The notes: generated by a model not told the origin, from the letters alone. Shown: positions 1 through 9,154, numbered from the stretch's first letter. The stretch is DNA of 64,000 nt from Pantoea anthophila (GCF_006494375.1 NZ_VHIZ01000056.1:473067-537066), one strand, 5' to 3'. Program-made: numbers and translations.

Positions 1-88
1 TTTGCATCTTGTGCTGGCGTCAGATGATGAATACTGTTGCTAAAATAATGAGATAACGCCTGCAGAGCACTTCCCGGAGGAAGTTTCC

Positions 89-2074
89 ATGACCGATGAA
101 CAAGGGCAAACCTTGTTGTACACCCTGTTTGGTACAACCAGCCCTCATTGGCGTCTGACCGCGGACAGCGATGCGCTACATTTTGCTGAAGATGAGTCGT
201 CACAGACCAATATCGCCCTGCCGCTGACCCCCGGCCAGGCCGCGATGATTCGCGCGATGCCCGTCATCACGTCAAGCATTAACCTGACCATGACCTTACA
301 AGGCATTGATGTGCCGATGCATTTTGTCGGGCGTAAAGTGAATCAGGCATCCTGGGCTGGCACCGCCTCCGCCTGGGGCGACACCTCGGCGGTTGCACGC
401 GATTTAACGCTGGGACTCTCTTTCGCCGAACAGGTGGTTTCTGAAGCCAATTCGGTGATTGTGATCCTCGACCAGCGCGGCAATATTCAGCGTTTTAACC
501 GTCTCAGTGAAGAATATACCGGCCTGAATGAGCATGAGGTGATTGGCCGCAACGTCTTCCAGCTCTTTATGACCAAACAGGAAGCGTCCCAGTCGCGCCG
601 TAACATCGCGGGCTTCTTTCGCGACGGCAACTCCTATGAGGTCGAACGCTGGGTCAAAACCCGCAAAGGCCAGCGACTCTTTCTGTTTCGTAATAAGTTT
701 GTTCACAGCGGCAGTGGCAAAAATGAAATTTTCCTCATCTGTTCCGGGACCGACATCACCGAGGAGCGTCGGGCTCAGGAACGGCTCCGGGTACTGGCTA
801 ACACCGATACGGTGACCGGTTTGCCTAATCGCAACGCCATCCATCAACAGATTAGCCTGGCGCTGGAGCGTTCCGGGGGAGATGAGACCGGTGTGGTTTA
901 CCTGGATCTCGATAATTTTAAGAAAGTGAATGACGCCTACGGCCATATGTTTGGCGACCAGCTCCTGCAGGCGGTGTCGCTGGCGATCCTGAGCTGTCTG
1001 GGCAAAGATCAGACGCTGGGCCGGCTGGGCGGTGACGAGTTTGTGGTGCTGGCCGAGCACACCAGCCAGGCCGCGCTGGAGGCGATGGCCTCACGCATTC
1101 TGGAGCGGCTGCGTCAGCCGTTCCGTATCGGCCTGATCGAGGTCTACAGCGGCTGCTCAATCGGCATCGCGTTCGCGCCGCTGCATGGCGAAGATCGTGA
1201 AAGCCTGATTCGTAATGCGGATACCGCGATGTATCACGCCAAAGAGAACGGTCGCGGCAAATTCTGCGTTTTTGCCGCCGAGATGAACCAGCGGGTTTTT
1301 GAATACCTCTGGCTGGACACCAATCTGCGCAAGGCGCTGGAACTCGACCACTTGCTGGTCTACTACCAGCCCAAAATCGACAGCGATGGCGAAGTCCGAA
1401 GTGCGGAAGCCCTGGTTCGCTGGAACTCACCGGAACGGGGCCTGGTCTCGCCGGCCGATTTCATTCCCTATGCCGAAGAGTCGGGACTGATTGTGCCGCT
1501 GGGCCGCTGGGTGATGCTCAACGTGCTGAAGCAGATCATTGCCTGGCGCCAGGAGGGCATTTTTCTGCGCGTCGCCGTGAACGTCTCAGCCCGCCAGCTG
1601 ATCGATCAAAGCATCTACACCGACCTGAAACAGGCGCTGCATGAGGCGGGGCTTACCGACTGCCCCATCGACATTGAGCTGACTGAAAGCTGCCTGATTG
1701 AGAATGAGACCGAAGCGCTGAAGCTGATGAAGCAGTTTCAGGATCTGGGCGCGAAGATTCATCTTGATGACTTCGGCACCGGTTACTCCTCGCTGTCGCA
1801 GCTGGCCCGTGTGCCGATTAATGCCATCAAGCTCGATCAGAGCTTTATCCGCAATATTAGTACGCAGCCGGTTTCCCAGTCGCTGGTGCGCGCCATCGTC
1901 GCCGTTGCCAAAGCGCTCGATTTGCAGGTCATCGCGGAAGGCATTGAAACCCCGGATGAAGAGTCGTTTGTTCTCAAAAGTGGTGTGGATGGGCGTCAGG
2001 GTTACTACTACGCAAAACCAATGCCCGCGGAGCAATTTGGGCATTGGCTGGCTAAGCATCCTGCCCGCGTTTAA
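89..2074 (+). CDS. rpfR: RpfR/PdeR-type FI-PAS-GGDEF-EAL cyclic-di-GMP protein
   Basis: A 661-residue cytoplasmic signalling protein, the same length as E. coli PdeR (Gmr/YciR). Residues 1 to about 95 match the RpfF-interaction (FI) region of RpfR proteins, followed by a PAS domain (about 110-225), a GGDEF domain with intact GGDEF at 314-318, and an EAL domain with EAL at 440-442. The later EAL motifs DDFGTGYS, IKLD, AEGIET and QGYYYAKP are also present, so phosphodiesterase activity is plausible. In characterised RpfR proteins the PAS domain binds the fatty-acid signal BDSF and this stimulates c-di-GMP hydrolysis. The start is set by GGAGG upstream of the ATG. It converges on rpfF with only 12 bp between stop codons. 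Family and architecture are clear; the BDSF response is inferred from the neighbour. Confidence 0.93.
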   Translation: MTDEQGQTLLYTLFGTTSPHWRLTADSDALHFAEDESSQTNIALPLTPGQAAMIRAMPVITSSINLTMTLQGIDVPMHFVGRKVNQASWAGTASAWGDTSAVARDLTLGLSFAEQVVSEANSVIVILDQRGNIQRFNRLSEEYTGLNEHEVIGRNVFQLFMTKQEASQSRRNIAGFFRDGNSYEVERWVKTRKGQRLFLFRNKFVHSGSGKNEIFLICSGTDITEERRAQERLRVLANTDTVTGLPNRNAIHQQISLALERSGGDETGVVYLDLDNFKKVNDAYGHMFGDQLLQAVSLAILSCLGKDQTLGRLGGDEFVVLAEHTSQAALEAMASRILERLRQPFRIGLIEVYSGCSIGIAFAPLHGEDRESLIRNADTAMYHAKENGRGKFCVFAAEMNQRVFEYLWLDTNLRKALELDHLLVYYQPKIDSDGEVRSAEALVRWNSPERGLVSPADFIPYAEESGLIVPLGRWVMLNVLKQIIAWRQEGIFLRVAVNVSARQLIDQSIYTDLKQALHEAGLTDCPIDIELTESCLIENETEALKLMKQFQDLGAKIHLDDFGTGYSSLSQLARVPINAIKLDQSFIRNISTQPVSQSLVRAIVAVAKALDLQVIAEGIETPDEESFVLKSGVDGRQGYYYAKPMPAEQFGHWLAKHPARV

Positions 2075-2086
2075 CGCTGAGTCCGG

Positions 2087-2953
2087 TTATCCCGCTTTAC
2101 GCAGTGATGCGCTGTGGCGGTTTTGTAACTGAACCAGGCGTTCCATGTAAGCAATGTCTTTAGGTTCGAGCGTAAAGGCGTAATCGACCCAATCCTCGGT
2201 GATATCCATCAGCTCGGCGCGTGACAACTGCAGCACGCGCTGACGCGCTTTCAGCATCGCCCGCACGCCATTCAGCTTCGGCCGTAAAGTATCGATAAAG
2301 GTGCGGGTGGCACGGTAGCTGTCGCCCGGCTGGAAGACTTTGTCCACCAGACCGCGCGTTTCATACCACTCTGCACTGTGGGACTCCCCTTCACAGATTA
2401 ACTCCTCGGCCAGCTTCATGCCGGAACGACGGGCCACCAGCGAGTAACCGCCCATGCCAGGGAACAGGTTAAAGGCGATTTCCGGGAACCCCATCCGCGC
2501 ATTGTTTTGCGCCAGAATGAAGTGATGCGCCAGCGCCGCTTCGAATCCACCGCCCAGGGCACTTCCCTCGATCATCGCCAGCGTTACCGCTCCCGTATCA
2601 AATCCGCGCGCCGCCGAGTGGATGCAGTCCACGCAGGCACGGGCATAGGCCCGCAGCGCCTCACGGCGGTTATTGCGGATGCACTCGACGAAAAAGCGCA
2701 GATCGCCACCGGCGTTGAACATCTGCGGCACCAGTGACCCGGTGACCCAGAAATCGATGGGCAGACCAGAACGCTGTGCGGCGTAGCTCAGATTCATGAT
2801 CTCCTCAATCAGTTCATGGTTGAAACTCGGGCGCGGCTGCGCACGCAGCATCATCCACATCGTCCGACGCCCTTCTTCGTAATAGGCGACTAACTGCGTG
2901 GTGTTGCCGGCTTCGGTAAATAATCTGCAAGTGGGTTGGTTAATTACTGTCAT
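2087..2953 (-). CDS. rpfF: RpfF-like DSF/BDSF synthase, crotonase family
   Basis: A 288-residue enoyl-CoA hydratase/isomerase-fold protein. RpfF enzymes make cis-2-unsaturated fatty acid signals from acyl-ACP by dehydration and thioester cleavage. The two catalytic glutamates of RpfF are spaced 20 residues apart, and here E138 (in GGGFEAAL) and E158 (in GFPEIAF) have that spacing; the NLFPGMGG stretch typical of RpfF follows. The start ATG has a GAGGA ribosome site. The gene is convergent with rpfR, its expected receptor. E. coli keeps the receptor gene but has no rpfF at this locus. An ordinary crotonase is unlikely given the motif spacing and the neighbour, but the product's chain length cannot be read from the sequence. 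Confidence 0.9.
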   Translation of the reverse strand: MTVINQPTCRLFTEAGNTTQLVAYYEEGRRTMWMMLRAQPRPSFNHELIEEIMNLSYAAQRSGLPIDFWVTGSLVPQMFNAGGDLRFFVECIRNNRREALRAYARACVDCIHSAARGFDTGAVTLAMIEGSALGGGFEAALAHHFILAQNNARMGFPEIAFNLFPGMGGYSLVARRSGMKLAEELICEGESHSAEWYETRGLVDKVFQPGDSYRATRTFIDTLRPKLNGVRAMLKARQRVLQLSRAELMDITEDWVDYAFTLEPKDIAYMERLVQLQNRHSASLRKAG

Positions 2954-3309
2954 TGTCTCATCCTCTGTTTATATTTGATGCGTTTAATACGCGACATCAG
3001 CGTAATGCAGAGTGAGGCCAGACCAAATGAGAGATTGATTTACAACACAAAATCCAGAGTGATCCCTGACAGGCTCGTCAGAAATAGATTAGGCACGTTA
3101 CACATTGTCACCATGCGGTCAGGCAGCACCAGGCCGATGCTTAACGCGCACTGAATAGATAAAGCGGACCGGCGTACAGTCATCCGGCAATCGTCTTAAA
3201 AGGGGGTGGCTGCAGGTTTCGGCTGTTGAAAAGTCAGAATAAAACAGAACAGAGAACGTGCCACCCTGCGTAAAGCGGGTAAAAAAAGGACGCCGAAGCG
3301 CCCTGATGA
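2954..3309. other. Gene-free stretch upstream of rpfF
   Basis: About 355 bp between rpfF and araD, both read leftward. It should hold the rpfF promoter at its left end and the araD terminator at its right end. The short open frames here have no convincing ribosome site or family resemblance. Confidence 0.6.
3281..3304 (-). terminator. Intrinsic terminator of araD
   Basis: On the minus strand the stem GGGCGC-TTCG-GCGTCC (one G.T pair) is followed by seven T, just after the araD stop. Confidence 0.85.
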
Positions 3310-4008
3310 TTATTTCTGCCCGTACCAGGCATTTTCGCCGTGCTTTCGCAGGTAGTGAAGGTCAAGCAGCGGTTGCTGGATGGGCGGCAGGTTTGCCGTC
3401 AGCTGCTGGCTGAATAAGCCCATGTAGGCCACCTCCTCCAGCACGACGGCGCTGTGGACAGCCGCGTGGGCATCCTTCCCCCAGGCAAACGGGCCATGCG
3501 AGTTGACCAGCACCGCCGGAATCGCGGAGGGAGACAGGCCACGCTGCGCAAAGGTTTCAATAATCACCTCTCCGGTGTTCCACTCATAATTGTGCTGAAT
3601 CTCTTCGCTGCGCATGGAGCGGGTACAGGGGATCTCTCCGTAGAAATCATCGGCATGGGTGGTTCCCCAGGCGGGAATCGGTCGTCCTGCCTGCGCCCAG
3701 ATCGTCGCATGCCGTGAATGGGTATGGACGATGCCCCCCACCTCCGGCCAGGCGAGATAGAGCGCCCGGTGCGTCGCGGTGTCAGATGAGGGACGCTTGT
3801 CGCCCTCCACCACCTCACCCGTCGTGAGATCGACCACGACCATGTCGTCGCGCTTCATGACCTCGTAGCGCACGCCGGAGGGTTTAATCACCAGCAGGCC
3901 CTGTTCGCGGTCGATCGCGCTGACATTGCCCCAGGTGAAGGTCACCAGGTTGTATTTGGGTAGATCCAGATTCGCTTCCAGAACCTGTTGTTTAAGGTGT
4001 TCCAGCAT
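3310..4008 (-). CDS. araD: L-ribulose-5-phosphate 4-epimerase (AraD/UlaF family)
   Basis: A 232-residue class II aldolase-fold epimerase that interconverts L-ribulose 5-phosphate and D-xylulose 5-phosphate. Zinc ligands H95 and H97 (in VHTHSRH) and H171 (in NSHGPFAWG), the catalytic D120 region and the C-terminal YGQ are all present. The [14 protein letters not shown] stretch resembles AraD more than UlaF or SgbE. No araA, araB or ula genes are nearby, so this is an orphan copy with its own terminator between rpfF and osmB. The ATG is preceded by AGGAGA. The family is certain; which pentose or ascorbate pathway it serves is not. Confidence 0.88.
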   Translation of the reverse strand: MLEHLKQQVLEANLDLPKYNLVTFTWGNVSAIDREQGLLVIKPSGVRYEVMKRDDMVVVDLTTGEVVEGDKRPSSDTATHRALYLAWPEVGGIVHTHSRHATIWAQAGRPIPAWGTTHADDFYGEIPCTRSMRSEEIQHNYEWNTGEVIIETFAQRGLSPSAIPAVLVNSHGPFAWGKDAHAAVHSAVVLEEVAYMGLFSQQLTANLPPIQQPLLDLHYLRKHGENAWYGQK

Positions 4009-4355
4009 GCCTCTTCTCCTGCTGACAATCGTCCCTGAATTTTGCGGAGTTGGCCGCCAAAGGGTTATGGAGCGATTAGCTATAAACGCAGAAGGAATGG
4101 CTGTGAATGCAAAAATGTGCCGTGATTTAAGAATTTTCTATCTTCGGAATTTCCGCAGAACGATTAAAATTCTCTCCGGCAATGCATGGACCTGTTGGGA
4201 CAGCATGGCTACTCATCCGCTACAAACGGTTTGTCCATGGTGATCACATTTCGATGCCGTCACGGACGCGGCAATGATGCGGCACAAGCGGGCTGAGTCA
4301 ATATCGGAGCTATACTAAGAGTGTTGCCTCTGTGAGCACATCAAAGGAGAAGTGT
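4009..4355. other. Divergent control region araD/osmB
   Basis: A 347-bp gene-free stretch between the divergent araD and osmB. It contains the likely osmB promoter near 4310. No further gene is supported. Confidence 0.6.
4310..4320 (+). promoter_or_regulatory. Probable osmB promoter -10 (sigma-S type)
   Basis: CTATACTAAG fits the extended C-TATACT -10 preferred by RpoS and lies about 40 bp before the osmB start. E. coli osmB is known to be osmotically and RpoS controlled. No -35 is obvious, as is usual for such promoters. Confidence 0.55.
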
Positions 4356-4571
4356 ATGACAACAACAATGAAACGAATCACTGCCGTTGTACTGGCGACC
4401 ACCTTAGCCGTCGCACTGAGCGGCTGCTCTAACTGGTCCAAACGTGACCGTAACACCGCGATTGGCGCGGGTGCGGGCGCAATTGGGGGTTCAGTTCTGA
4501 CCAATGGTAGCGCACTCGGAACAGTCGGCGGCGCCGCTGTGGGTGGTATTATCGGTCATCAGGTCCACTAA
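4356..4571 (+). CDS. osmB: Osmotically inducible lipoprotein OsmB
   Basis: A 71-residue lipoprotein with a signal peptide and lipobox LSGC (C23). The mature part is glycine/alanine rich, with the SNWSKRDRNTAIGAGAGA opening and the GGAAVGGIIGHQV ending characteristic of OsmB (glycine-zipper family). The ATG at 4356 is chosen over an in-frame GTG at 4332 because GGAGA lies at the right distance and the signal peptide then has normal length. In E. coli it is induced by osmotic shock and stationary phase. It is followed by a strong terminator and faces yciH. Confidence 0.93.
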   Translation: MTTTMKRITAVVLATTLAVALSGCSNWSKRDRNTAIGAGAGAIGGSVLTNGSALGTVGGAAVGGIIGHQVH

Positions 4572-4620
4572 GGACCTTATTAAAACTATAATCGGCTACG
4601 CTAAGCATCTGCGTTACAAT

Positions 4621-4647
4621 CGGGCTACATCTGTAGCCCGATTTTTT
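4621..4647 (+). terminator. Terminator of osmB
   Basis: Perfect stem CGGGCTAC-ATCT-GTAGCCCG followed by a run of six T, two bases before the yciH stop on the other strand. Confidence 0.88.
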
Positions 4648-4648
4648 A

Positions 4649-4972
4649 TCAGCCGCCCGCCAGTTTCACCTTCATGCCTTTGGCTTCCAGCAGACTTTTC
4701 AGCAGATCGCGTTTATCGCCCTGAATCTCGATCACGCCCTCTTTAACGGATCCACCACAGCCGCACTTCTTTTTCAGCTCCGCCGCCAGCAGTGCCAGTG
4801 CCGCATCATCCAGGTCAATCCCGCTAATCAGGCAAACCCCTTTGCCTTTACGGCCGCTGGTCTGACGCTGGATGCGCACAATGCCATCCCCTTTGGGGCG
4901 TTCCGCTTTCGGCTGCGGCTGAGCAATTCGGCCGCTGTCGGTTGAGTAAACCAGTGGATTATCATTGGCCAT
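4649..4972 (-). CDS. yciH: YciH, SUI1/eIF1-like translation factor family
   Basis: A 107-residue SUI1-fold protein related to eukaryotic eIF1. Conserved segments include the glycine/lysine-rich loop GRKGKGVCLISGI and CGCGGSVKEGVIEIQGD. In E. coli YciH is thought to affect the fidelity of translation initiation, mainly under stress. Its ATG overlaps the pyrF stop by one base (TAATG), so it is translationally coupled to pyrF and is the last gene of the pgpB-lapA-lapB-pyrF-yciH block. Length and content are normal. Confidence 0.93.
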   Translation of the reverse strand: MANDNPLVYSTDSGRIAQPQPKAERPKGDGIVRIQRQTSGRKGKGVCLISGIDLDDAALALLAAELKKKCGCGGSVKEGVIEIQGDKRDLLKSLLEAKGMKVKLAGG

Positions 4973-5691
4973 TAGCGTATCTCCAGAGAGTGCAGAATTG
5001 CCTGCAGTTCGGCAGCCGGATCGGCCGCCTGGGTAATCGGACGACCGATAACCATATAGTCCACGCCTGCCTGCTTCGCCTGCTGAGGCGTCATGATGCG
5101 GCGCTGATCGCCTGCCTCACTGCCTGCCGGACGAATCCCCGGCGTGACCAGCGCGAAGTCGTTGCCCATCACCTCTTTAAAGCGAACGGCTTCCTGCGCA
5201 GAGCAGACGACGCCATCCAGCCCGCAGGCGTGAGTCAGTTTCGCCAGTTGCTCCGCCTGCTCAGCCGGCGAGAGCGTGATGCCCAGCCCGTTCAGATCAT
5301 CGGCATCCATGCTGGTCAGTACGGTGACCGCAATCAGCAAGGGGGCATCGTTGCCATAAGGAACCAGCGCTTCACGCGCCGCATTCATCATCCGCGCCCC
5401 GCCGCTGGCGTGGACGTTGACCATCCAGACACCGAGATCGGCCGCAGCCGCCACAGCATGCGCGGTAGTGTTAGGAATATCGTGAAATTTCAGGTCGAGG
5501 AAGATCTCAAAGCCGCGCTGCTGCAGGGTTCTGACCAGCGACGGGCCAAACAGCGTAAACATCTCTTTGCCCACCTTCAGGCGGCAACTGCGGGGGTCGA
5601 TCTGGTCGACAAAACGCAATGCGCTGTCGAGATCATGATAATCCAGCGCTACCAGAATCGGCGAGGCGGTCACGTGGTGGGGTGAAGGCAT
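4972..5691 (-). CDS. pyrF: Orotidine-5'-phosphate decarboxylase PyrF
   Basis: Catalyses OMP to UMP, the last step of de novo pyrimidine synthesis. The protein is 239 residues from the ATG at 5691, which has GAGGA upstream; an in-frame ATG at 5733 would add a 14-residue extension absent from relatives. The catalytic D66-x-K68-x-x-D71 set lies in LDLKFHDIP, and the phosphate-binding VTPGIRP and VIGRPIT segments are intact. It sits about 200 bp downstream of lapB and overlaps yciH by one base. Confidence 0.96.
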   Translation of the reverse strand: MPSPHHVTASPILVALDYHDLDSALRFVDQIDPRSCRLKVGKEMFTLFGPSLVRTLQQRGFEIFLDLKFHDIPNTTAHAVAAAADLGVWMVNVHASGGARMMNAAREALVPYGNDAPLLIAVTVLTSMDADDLNGLGITLSPAEQAEQLAKLTHACGLDGVVCSAQEAVRFKEVMGNDFALVTPGIRPAGSEAGDQRRIMTPQQAKQAGVDYMVIGRPITQAADPAAELQAILHSLEIR

Positions 5692-5888
5692 GGCATTTCC
5701 TCTGCAGTAGGCACCCGCAGGCGCAATAGACAAACGGCAAGCATTCTACCTGCGGCTCCGGAGCATCACAATCGCCGTGCCCCTCTGCCTGGCAATAAAT
5801 GCACGGCTGCCTGCTCCCGGCGTCAGTTTACCCCTTTAGTATGTTGTAACTATAATGCGATGATTTACACCGGACTGCGTCGGCCGGA

Positions 5889-7058
5889 TTACTGGCCGTC
5901 GAGTCCCCGGATAGGCTTAACGGAAGACCAGGTGCGGCAGGATGGGCAGTGCCAGTAGAGCGCGTGAGCGGTAAAACCACACTTCTGGCAGCGATAGCGC
6001 GGCTTGGTGCGAATCTGTTCACCCACCATGTCACGCAGCACCATCAGGCTCTCTTTGGCCCGGCCATCTTCGGCTTCAAGCAGGTTGAGATCCATCAGGC
6101 GATGGAACACCCGCATGGTGGGATGACGCTGCAACTGACGACTGATGTAGTTCTGGGCCGCCTCTGAACCCTGCTGCTGCTCAACAATATCGGAGAGATA
6201 GAGCTCCGCTGCCGCACCGGTGTTCTCATCGACGCAGCGCTGCAGAAACGCCGCCCAGGCCTCGGGCTGGTTGAGTCGCTGGTAGCAGGTTTCCAGCATC
6301 GCCAGTGTTTCACTGACCAGCTCTTTATCCTGATCCAGCACCCGCTGCAGATGCCCCACCGCACGGGCGAAATCCTCTTTTTCCATCAGGATACGGCCCA
6401 TCATGATGGAGATGCGGGCGCTGTTGCGATCGGCCGCCTCCCCTTTCTTCAGCAGGCTTATGGCACGATCCAGGTCGTCGCTGCTCATCGCCTGCAACGC
6501 CAGTTCACAGTAGAAGTGAGCAATTTCGCCTTTCTGTTTCTCTTTGCCGAGCTTAACCAGCCGCTCTGCCACTTCAATCGCCTGCTGCCAGTCGCTGGTG
6601 GCCTGATGGATTAACAGCAGCTGCTGCAACGCCCCCACCCGAAAGTCGGTTTCATCGGTGAGCTGTTTAAACATATCTTCGGCGCGGTCGTACAGGCCCG
6701 CCGCCATGTAGTCCCGGCCCAGTTGCTGCACGGCAAGCAGGCGCTGCTCGTAGCTCAGAGAGGCACTTTCCATTAAAGCCTGATGGATTCGGATGGCGCG
6801 GTCTACCTCGCCACGCGACCGGAACAGATTGCCCAGTGTGAGGTGTGCTTCTACAGTGCCGCTGTCCTCTTTCAGCATATCCAGAAAGAGGTCGACCGCT
6901 TTGTCCTGCTGGTTAGAAAGCAGGAAGTTTACGCCAGCAACATATTCACGCGAGAGCCTGTTAGCTTCCTGCTGCTTATCCTGATGCGCGCTGCGGCGGC
7001 CCATATACCAGCCATACGCAGCCGCAACCGGCAGTAACAGAAACAGCAATTCATGCAT
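5889..7058 (-). CDS. lapB: LapB (YciM), LPS assembly heat-shock TPR protein
   Basis: A 389-residue inner-membrane protein that regulates LpxC turnover by FtsH and so balances LPS synthesis. An N-terminal membrane anchor (LLFLLLPVAAAYGWYMG) leads into a long series of TPR repeats. A C-terminal rubredoxin-like metal site uses the cysteine pairs CQKC and CPSC around residues 355-375. The length equals E. coli LapB and both cysteine pairs are kept. It follows lapA by six bases, so the two form an operon. Confidence 0.96.
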   Translation of the reverse strand: MHELLFLLLPVAAAYGWYMGRRSAHQDKQQEANRLSREYVAGVNFLLSNQQDKAVDLFLDMLKEDSGTVEAHLTLGNLFRSRGEVDRAIRIHQALMESASLSYEQRLLAVQQLGRDYMAAGLYDRAEDMFKQLTDETDFRVGALQQLLLIHQATSDWQQAIEVAERLVKLGKEKQKGEIAHFYCELALQAMSSDDLDRAISLLKKGEAADRNSARISIMMGRILMEKEDFARAVGHLQRVLDQDKELVSETLAMLETCYQRLNQPEAWAAFLQRCVDENTGAAAELYLSDIVEQQQGSEAAQNYISRQLQRHPTMRVFHRLMDLNLLEAEDGRAKESLMVLRDMVGEQIRTKPRYRCQKCGFTAHALYWHCPSCRTWSSVKPIRGLDGQ

Positions 7059-7064
7059 CGGGGA

Positions 7065-7373
7065 TTATTCCCGGCCGGCCGGAGAGGATGGCGTGGTCGC
7101 CAGCGCGGTGCTCTGTTCAATCTGCGTCTGCATACGCTTGATTTTACGGTTGGCATTCGCCAGTGCGACGCGGGTGCGTAACCAGAACAGGCCGCAGATG
7201 ACCCAGCCGAGGACAAACCCTGCGCCAAACAGTGATGCCAGTAAGGTCGAGATGCTGAACTCACCCTGCGCCAGCAGATAGTTAAAAGTAATGACCTGGT
7301 CGTTATGCGCGCCTAAGGTGACGGAAACAATGAAAATGACCAGTACCACTAAAAAAATCAGCAAATATTTCAC
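7065..7373 (-). CDS. lapA: LapA (YciS) inner-membrane protein
   Basis: A 102-residue protein with two transmembrane segments (about 3-21 and 40-62) and a basic, coiled C-terminal tail. It is the partner of LapB in LPS assembly. The start is a GTG at 7373 with AGGA about 8 bases upstream; this gives the usual KYLLIFL N-terminus, whereas the longer open frame beginning at 7478 adds an unrelated cysteine-rich stretch. It is directly upstream of lapB. Confidence 0.92.
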   Translation of the reverse strand: MKYLLIFLVVLVIFIVSVTLGAHNDQVITFNYLLAQGEFSISTLLASLFGAGFVLGWVICGLFWLRTRVALANANRKIKRMQTQIEQSTALATTPSSPAGRE

Positions 7374-7507
7374 AGTGCGTCCTGTTGTGAGGTTGTCAGG
7401 TAGAATTATGCCAAAACTACAGCAAAAATGCTGCTCCCAGCAGCATTGGCCGAGTCGCTTTTGCGCAAGACCGATCAATAATATGGGGTCTTCGCGGGGA
7501 ATTACAA

Positions 7508-8266
7508 TCAGGGCTCCCGCTGTGCCACCTCTTTTTGCTCTTCAGGTGGCAGCGTGAGCGGGCCGCAGACGCGCTGGGCCAGCCAGGTCGCCAGGGTCAC
7601 CAGTATCCAGGAGATCACGGTGGCCATCGCCAGATCGCGAGGCCAGTGCATGCCCAGCAGCATCCGGCTCGCCATGACGCCCGTTGCCCAGAGAAAGATC
7701 ACCACTACTGTTTTATAGTGACGGCGCGGCCAGAGCAGCCCTAAGGCCAGCAGCGCCCAGCTGGCCGCAAACATCGTATGGCCTGACGGAAAGGCAAAAC
7801 CGGTTTCAAAGGCCCAGTGCCGTTTCAGCCAGCCGGGAATCTGTGTCTCATCGGCGATCAGCGACGTTACCATCTCACCACGCTGTTTGCGCTTCAGTTC
7901 ATAAAAGGTTTTTTCATCCAGTCCGTGATGCTGTTCCAGCCAGATGACATAGGGACGCGGCTCCTGGATCTGCTCTTTGATGAAAGATTTGGTGTACTGC
8001 CCCGCCAGAATAGTGGCGTTCATGATCAGCAGCAGCAGGATCGCCGGCTTCAGGCGAAAGCGCAGGCACCAGAGCATCCAGGCGCTCAGCAGCACGCTGG
8101 TGACAATGCCCCACGGGCTGGTGACCGTTTCGGTCATGAAGAACAGCGTTTTCAGCAGGGCGTTGCTTTCGCCGGGTTGCCAGCGCCAGCCGCTAAGCCA
8201 GACGGTAACGGGCATGATCAGCAGCAGCAGCATTCCCAGGGTGGTACGGCGCGAAATCTTAAACAT
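7508..8266 (-). CDS. pgpB: Phosphatidylglycerophosphatase B / undecaprenyl-PP phosphatase
   Basis: A 252-residue PAP2-family membrane phosphatase acting on phosphatidylglycerophosphate and undecaprenyl pyrophosphate. All three PAP2 signatures are present: the first around KEQIQEPRP, PSGH within FAFPSGHTMFA, and SRMLLGMHWPRD. Several transmembrane helices are evident. The length matches E. coli (254). It is the first gene of the leftward envelope block with lapA and lapB and is divergent from ribA. Confidence 0.95.
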   Translation of the reverse strand: MFKISRRTTLGMLLLLIMPVTVWLSGWRWQPGESNALLKTLFFMTETVTSPWGIVTSVLLSAWMLWCLRFRLKPAILLLLIMNATILAGQYTKSFIKEQIQEPRPYVIWLEQHHGLDEKTFYELKRKQRGEMVTSLIADETQIPGWLKRHWAFETGFAFPSGHTMFAASWALLALGLLWPRRHYKTVVVIFLWATGVMASRMLLGMHWPRDLAMATVISWILVTLATWLAQRVCGPLTLPPEEQKEVAQREP

Positions 8267-8444
8267 CTCTTCCCTTATCCCGGTGTCAGGTCACAAAGCA
8301 TGCATAACTTTAGCTTAAAAAAGAATAACATACCTGTTGCAGATTGGATAATTGTGCTTTATCAATGCAATTGGTATGAGAGATTACCAGCCCGACTCAG
8401 GGTTGTGGCACAATATTGCACGTTTGTCAGGCCACACTGGCCTG

Positions 8445-8467
8445 TGCACTATCATGATGATAGTGCA
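8445..8467. promoter_or_regulatory. Perfect 11-bp inverted repeat in the ribA leader
   Basis: Arms TGCACTATCAT and ATGATAGTGCA flank one G, and the repeat ends 25 bp before the ribA start codon. It could be an operator for a dimeric repressor or an RNA hairpin in the ribA 5' UTR. I do not recognise the cognate regulator. Confidence 0.5.
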
Positions 8468-8492
8468 TCCTCTGAAGGTTCTGGAGAGTCAC

Positions 8493-9086
8493 ATGCAGCT
8501 TAAACGGGTGGCAGAAGCCAAACTGCCCACGCCATGGGGAGATTTCCTGATGGTTGGTTTTGAAGAACTGGCAACCGGACATGACCATGTTGCCCTGGTC
8601 TTTGGCGATATTAACGATAATGAGCCGGTACTGGCGCGCGTTCACTCCGAATGCCTGACCGGCGACGCACTCTTCAGCCTGCGTTGCGACTGTGGTTTTC
8701 AGCTGGAAGCCGCCCTTAACGCCATCGCAGAAGAGGGTCGCGGCGTCCTGCTCTATCATCGTCAGGAAGGCCGTAATATCGGTCTGCTGAATAAGATCCG
8801 CGCCTATGCGCTGCAGGATAAAGGTTACGATACTGTCGAGGCGAACCATCAGCTTGGCTTTGCCGCTGATGAGCGCGACTTTACCCTGTGTGCCGACATG
8901 TTCAAACTGCTGGGCGTGAATGAAGTGCGCCTGCTGACCAACAACCCACGCAAAGTGGAGATCCTCAGCGAAGCCGGGATCAATATCGTGGAGCGTGTGC
9001 CGCTGGTTGTCGGCCGTAACCCGAAGAATGCGCACTATCTCGACACTAAAGCCGAGAAGATGGGACATCTGCTGCCGAAGTCGTAA
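8493..9086 (+). CDS. ribA: GTP cyclohydrolase II RibA
   Basis: The first committed step of riboflavin synthesis, converting GTP to a diaminopyrimidine. It is 197 residues and nearly identical in pattern to E. coli RibA. Zinc ligands C54, C65 and C67 (in SECLTGD and LRCDCGF), the [10 protein letters not shown] loop and the NNPRKVE segment are intact. The ATG at 8493 with GGAGAG upstream is used; a longer frame from 8352 reads through the control region. An unusual palindrome lies just upstream. In E. coli ribA belongs to the SoxRS regulon, but no convincing box could be fixed here. Confidence 0.96.
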   Translation: MQLKRVAEAKLPTPWGDFLMVGFEELATGHDHVALVFGDINDNEPVLARVHSECLTGDALFSLRCDCGFQLEAALNAIAEEGRGVLLYHRQEGRNIGLLNKIRAYALQDKGYDTVEANHQLGFAADERDFTLCADMFKLLGVNEVRLLTNNPRKVEILSEAGINIVERVPLVVGRNPKNAHYLDTKAEKMGHLLPKS

Positions 9087-9154
9087 GGACTGAGTGCGCT
9101 GACGAAGCCACATCCGGGCGAGCCTGACCGCCATGGCTAACGTAAAGCGCAGGG

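Noticed and set aside
2936..3154. 72-codon frame upstream of rpfF
   Set aside because: Overlaps the rpfF start region antisense, no ribosome site, no recognisable protein.
4942..5685. 247-codon plus-strand frame across pyrF
   Set aside because: Antisense to pyrF, with Arg/His/Gln-rich composition and no start signal.
8405..8430. Possible SoxS box upstream of ribA
   Set aside because: Only the ATTGCAC half fits the consensus; the rest does not, so it is not listed as a feature.
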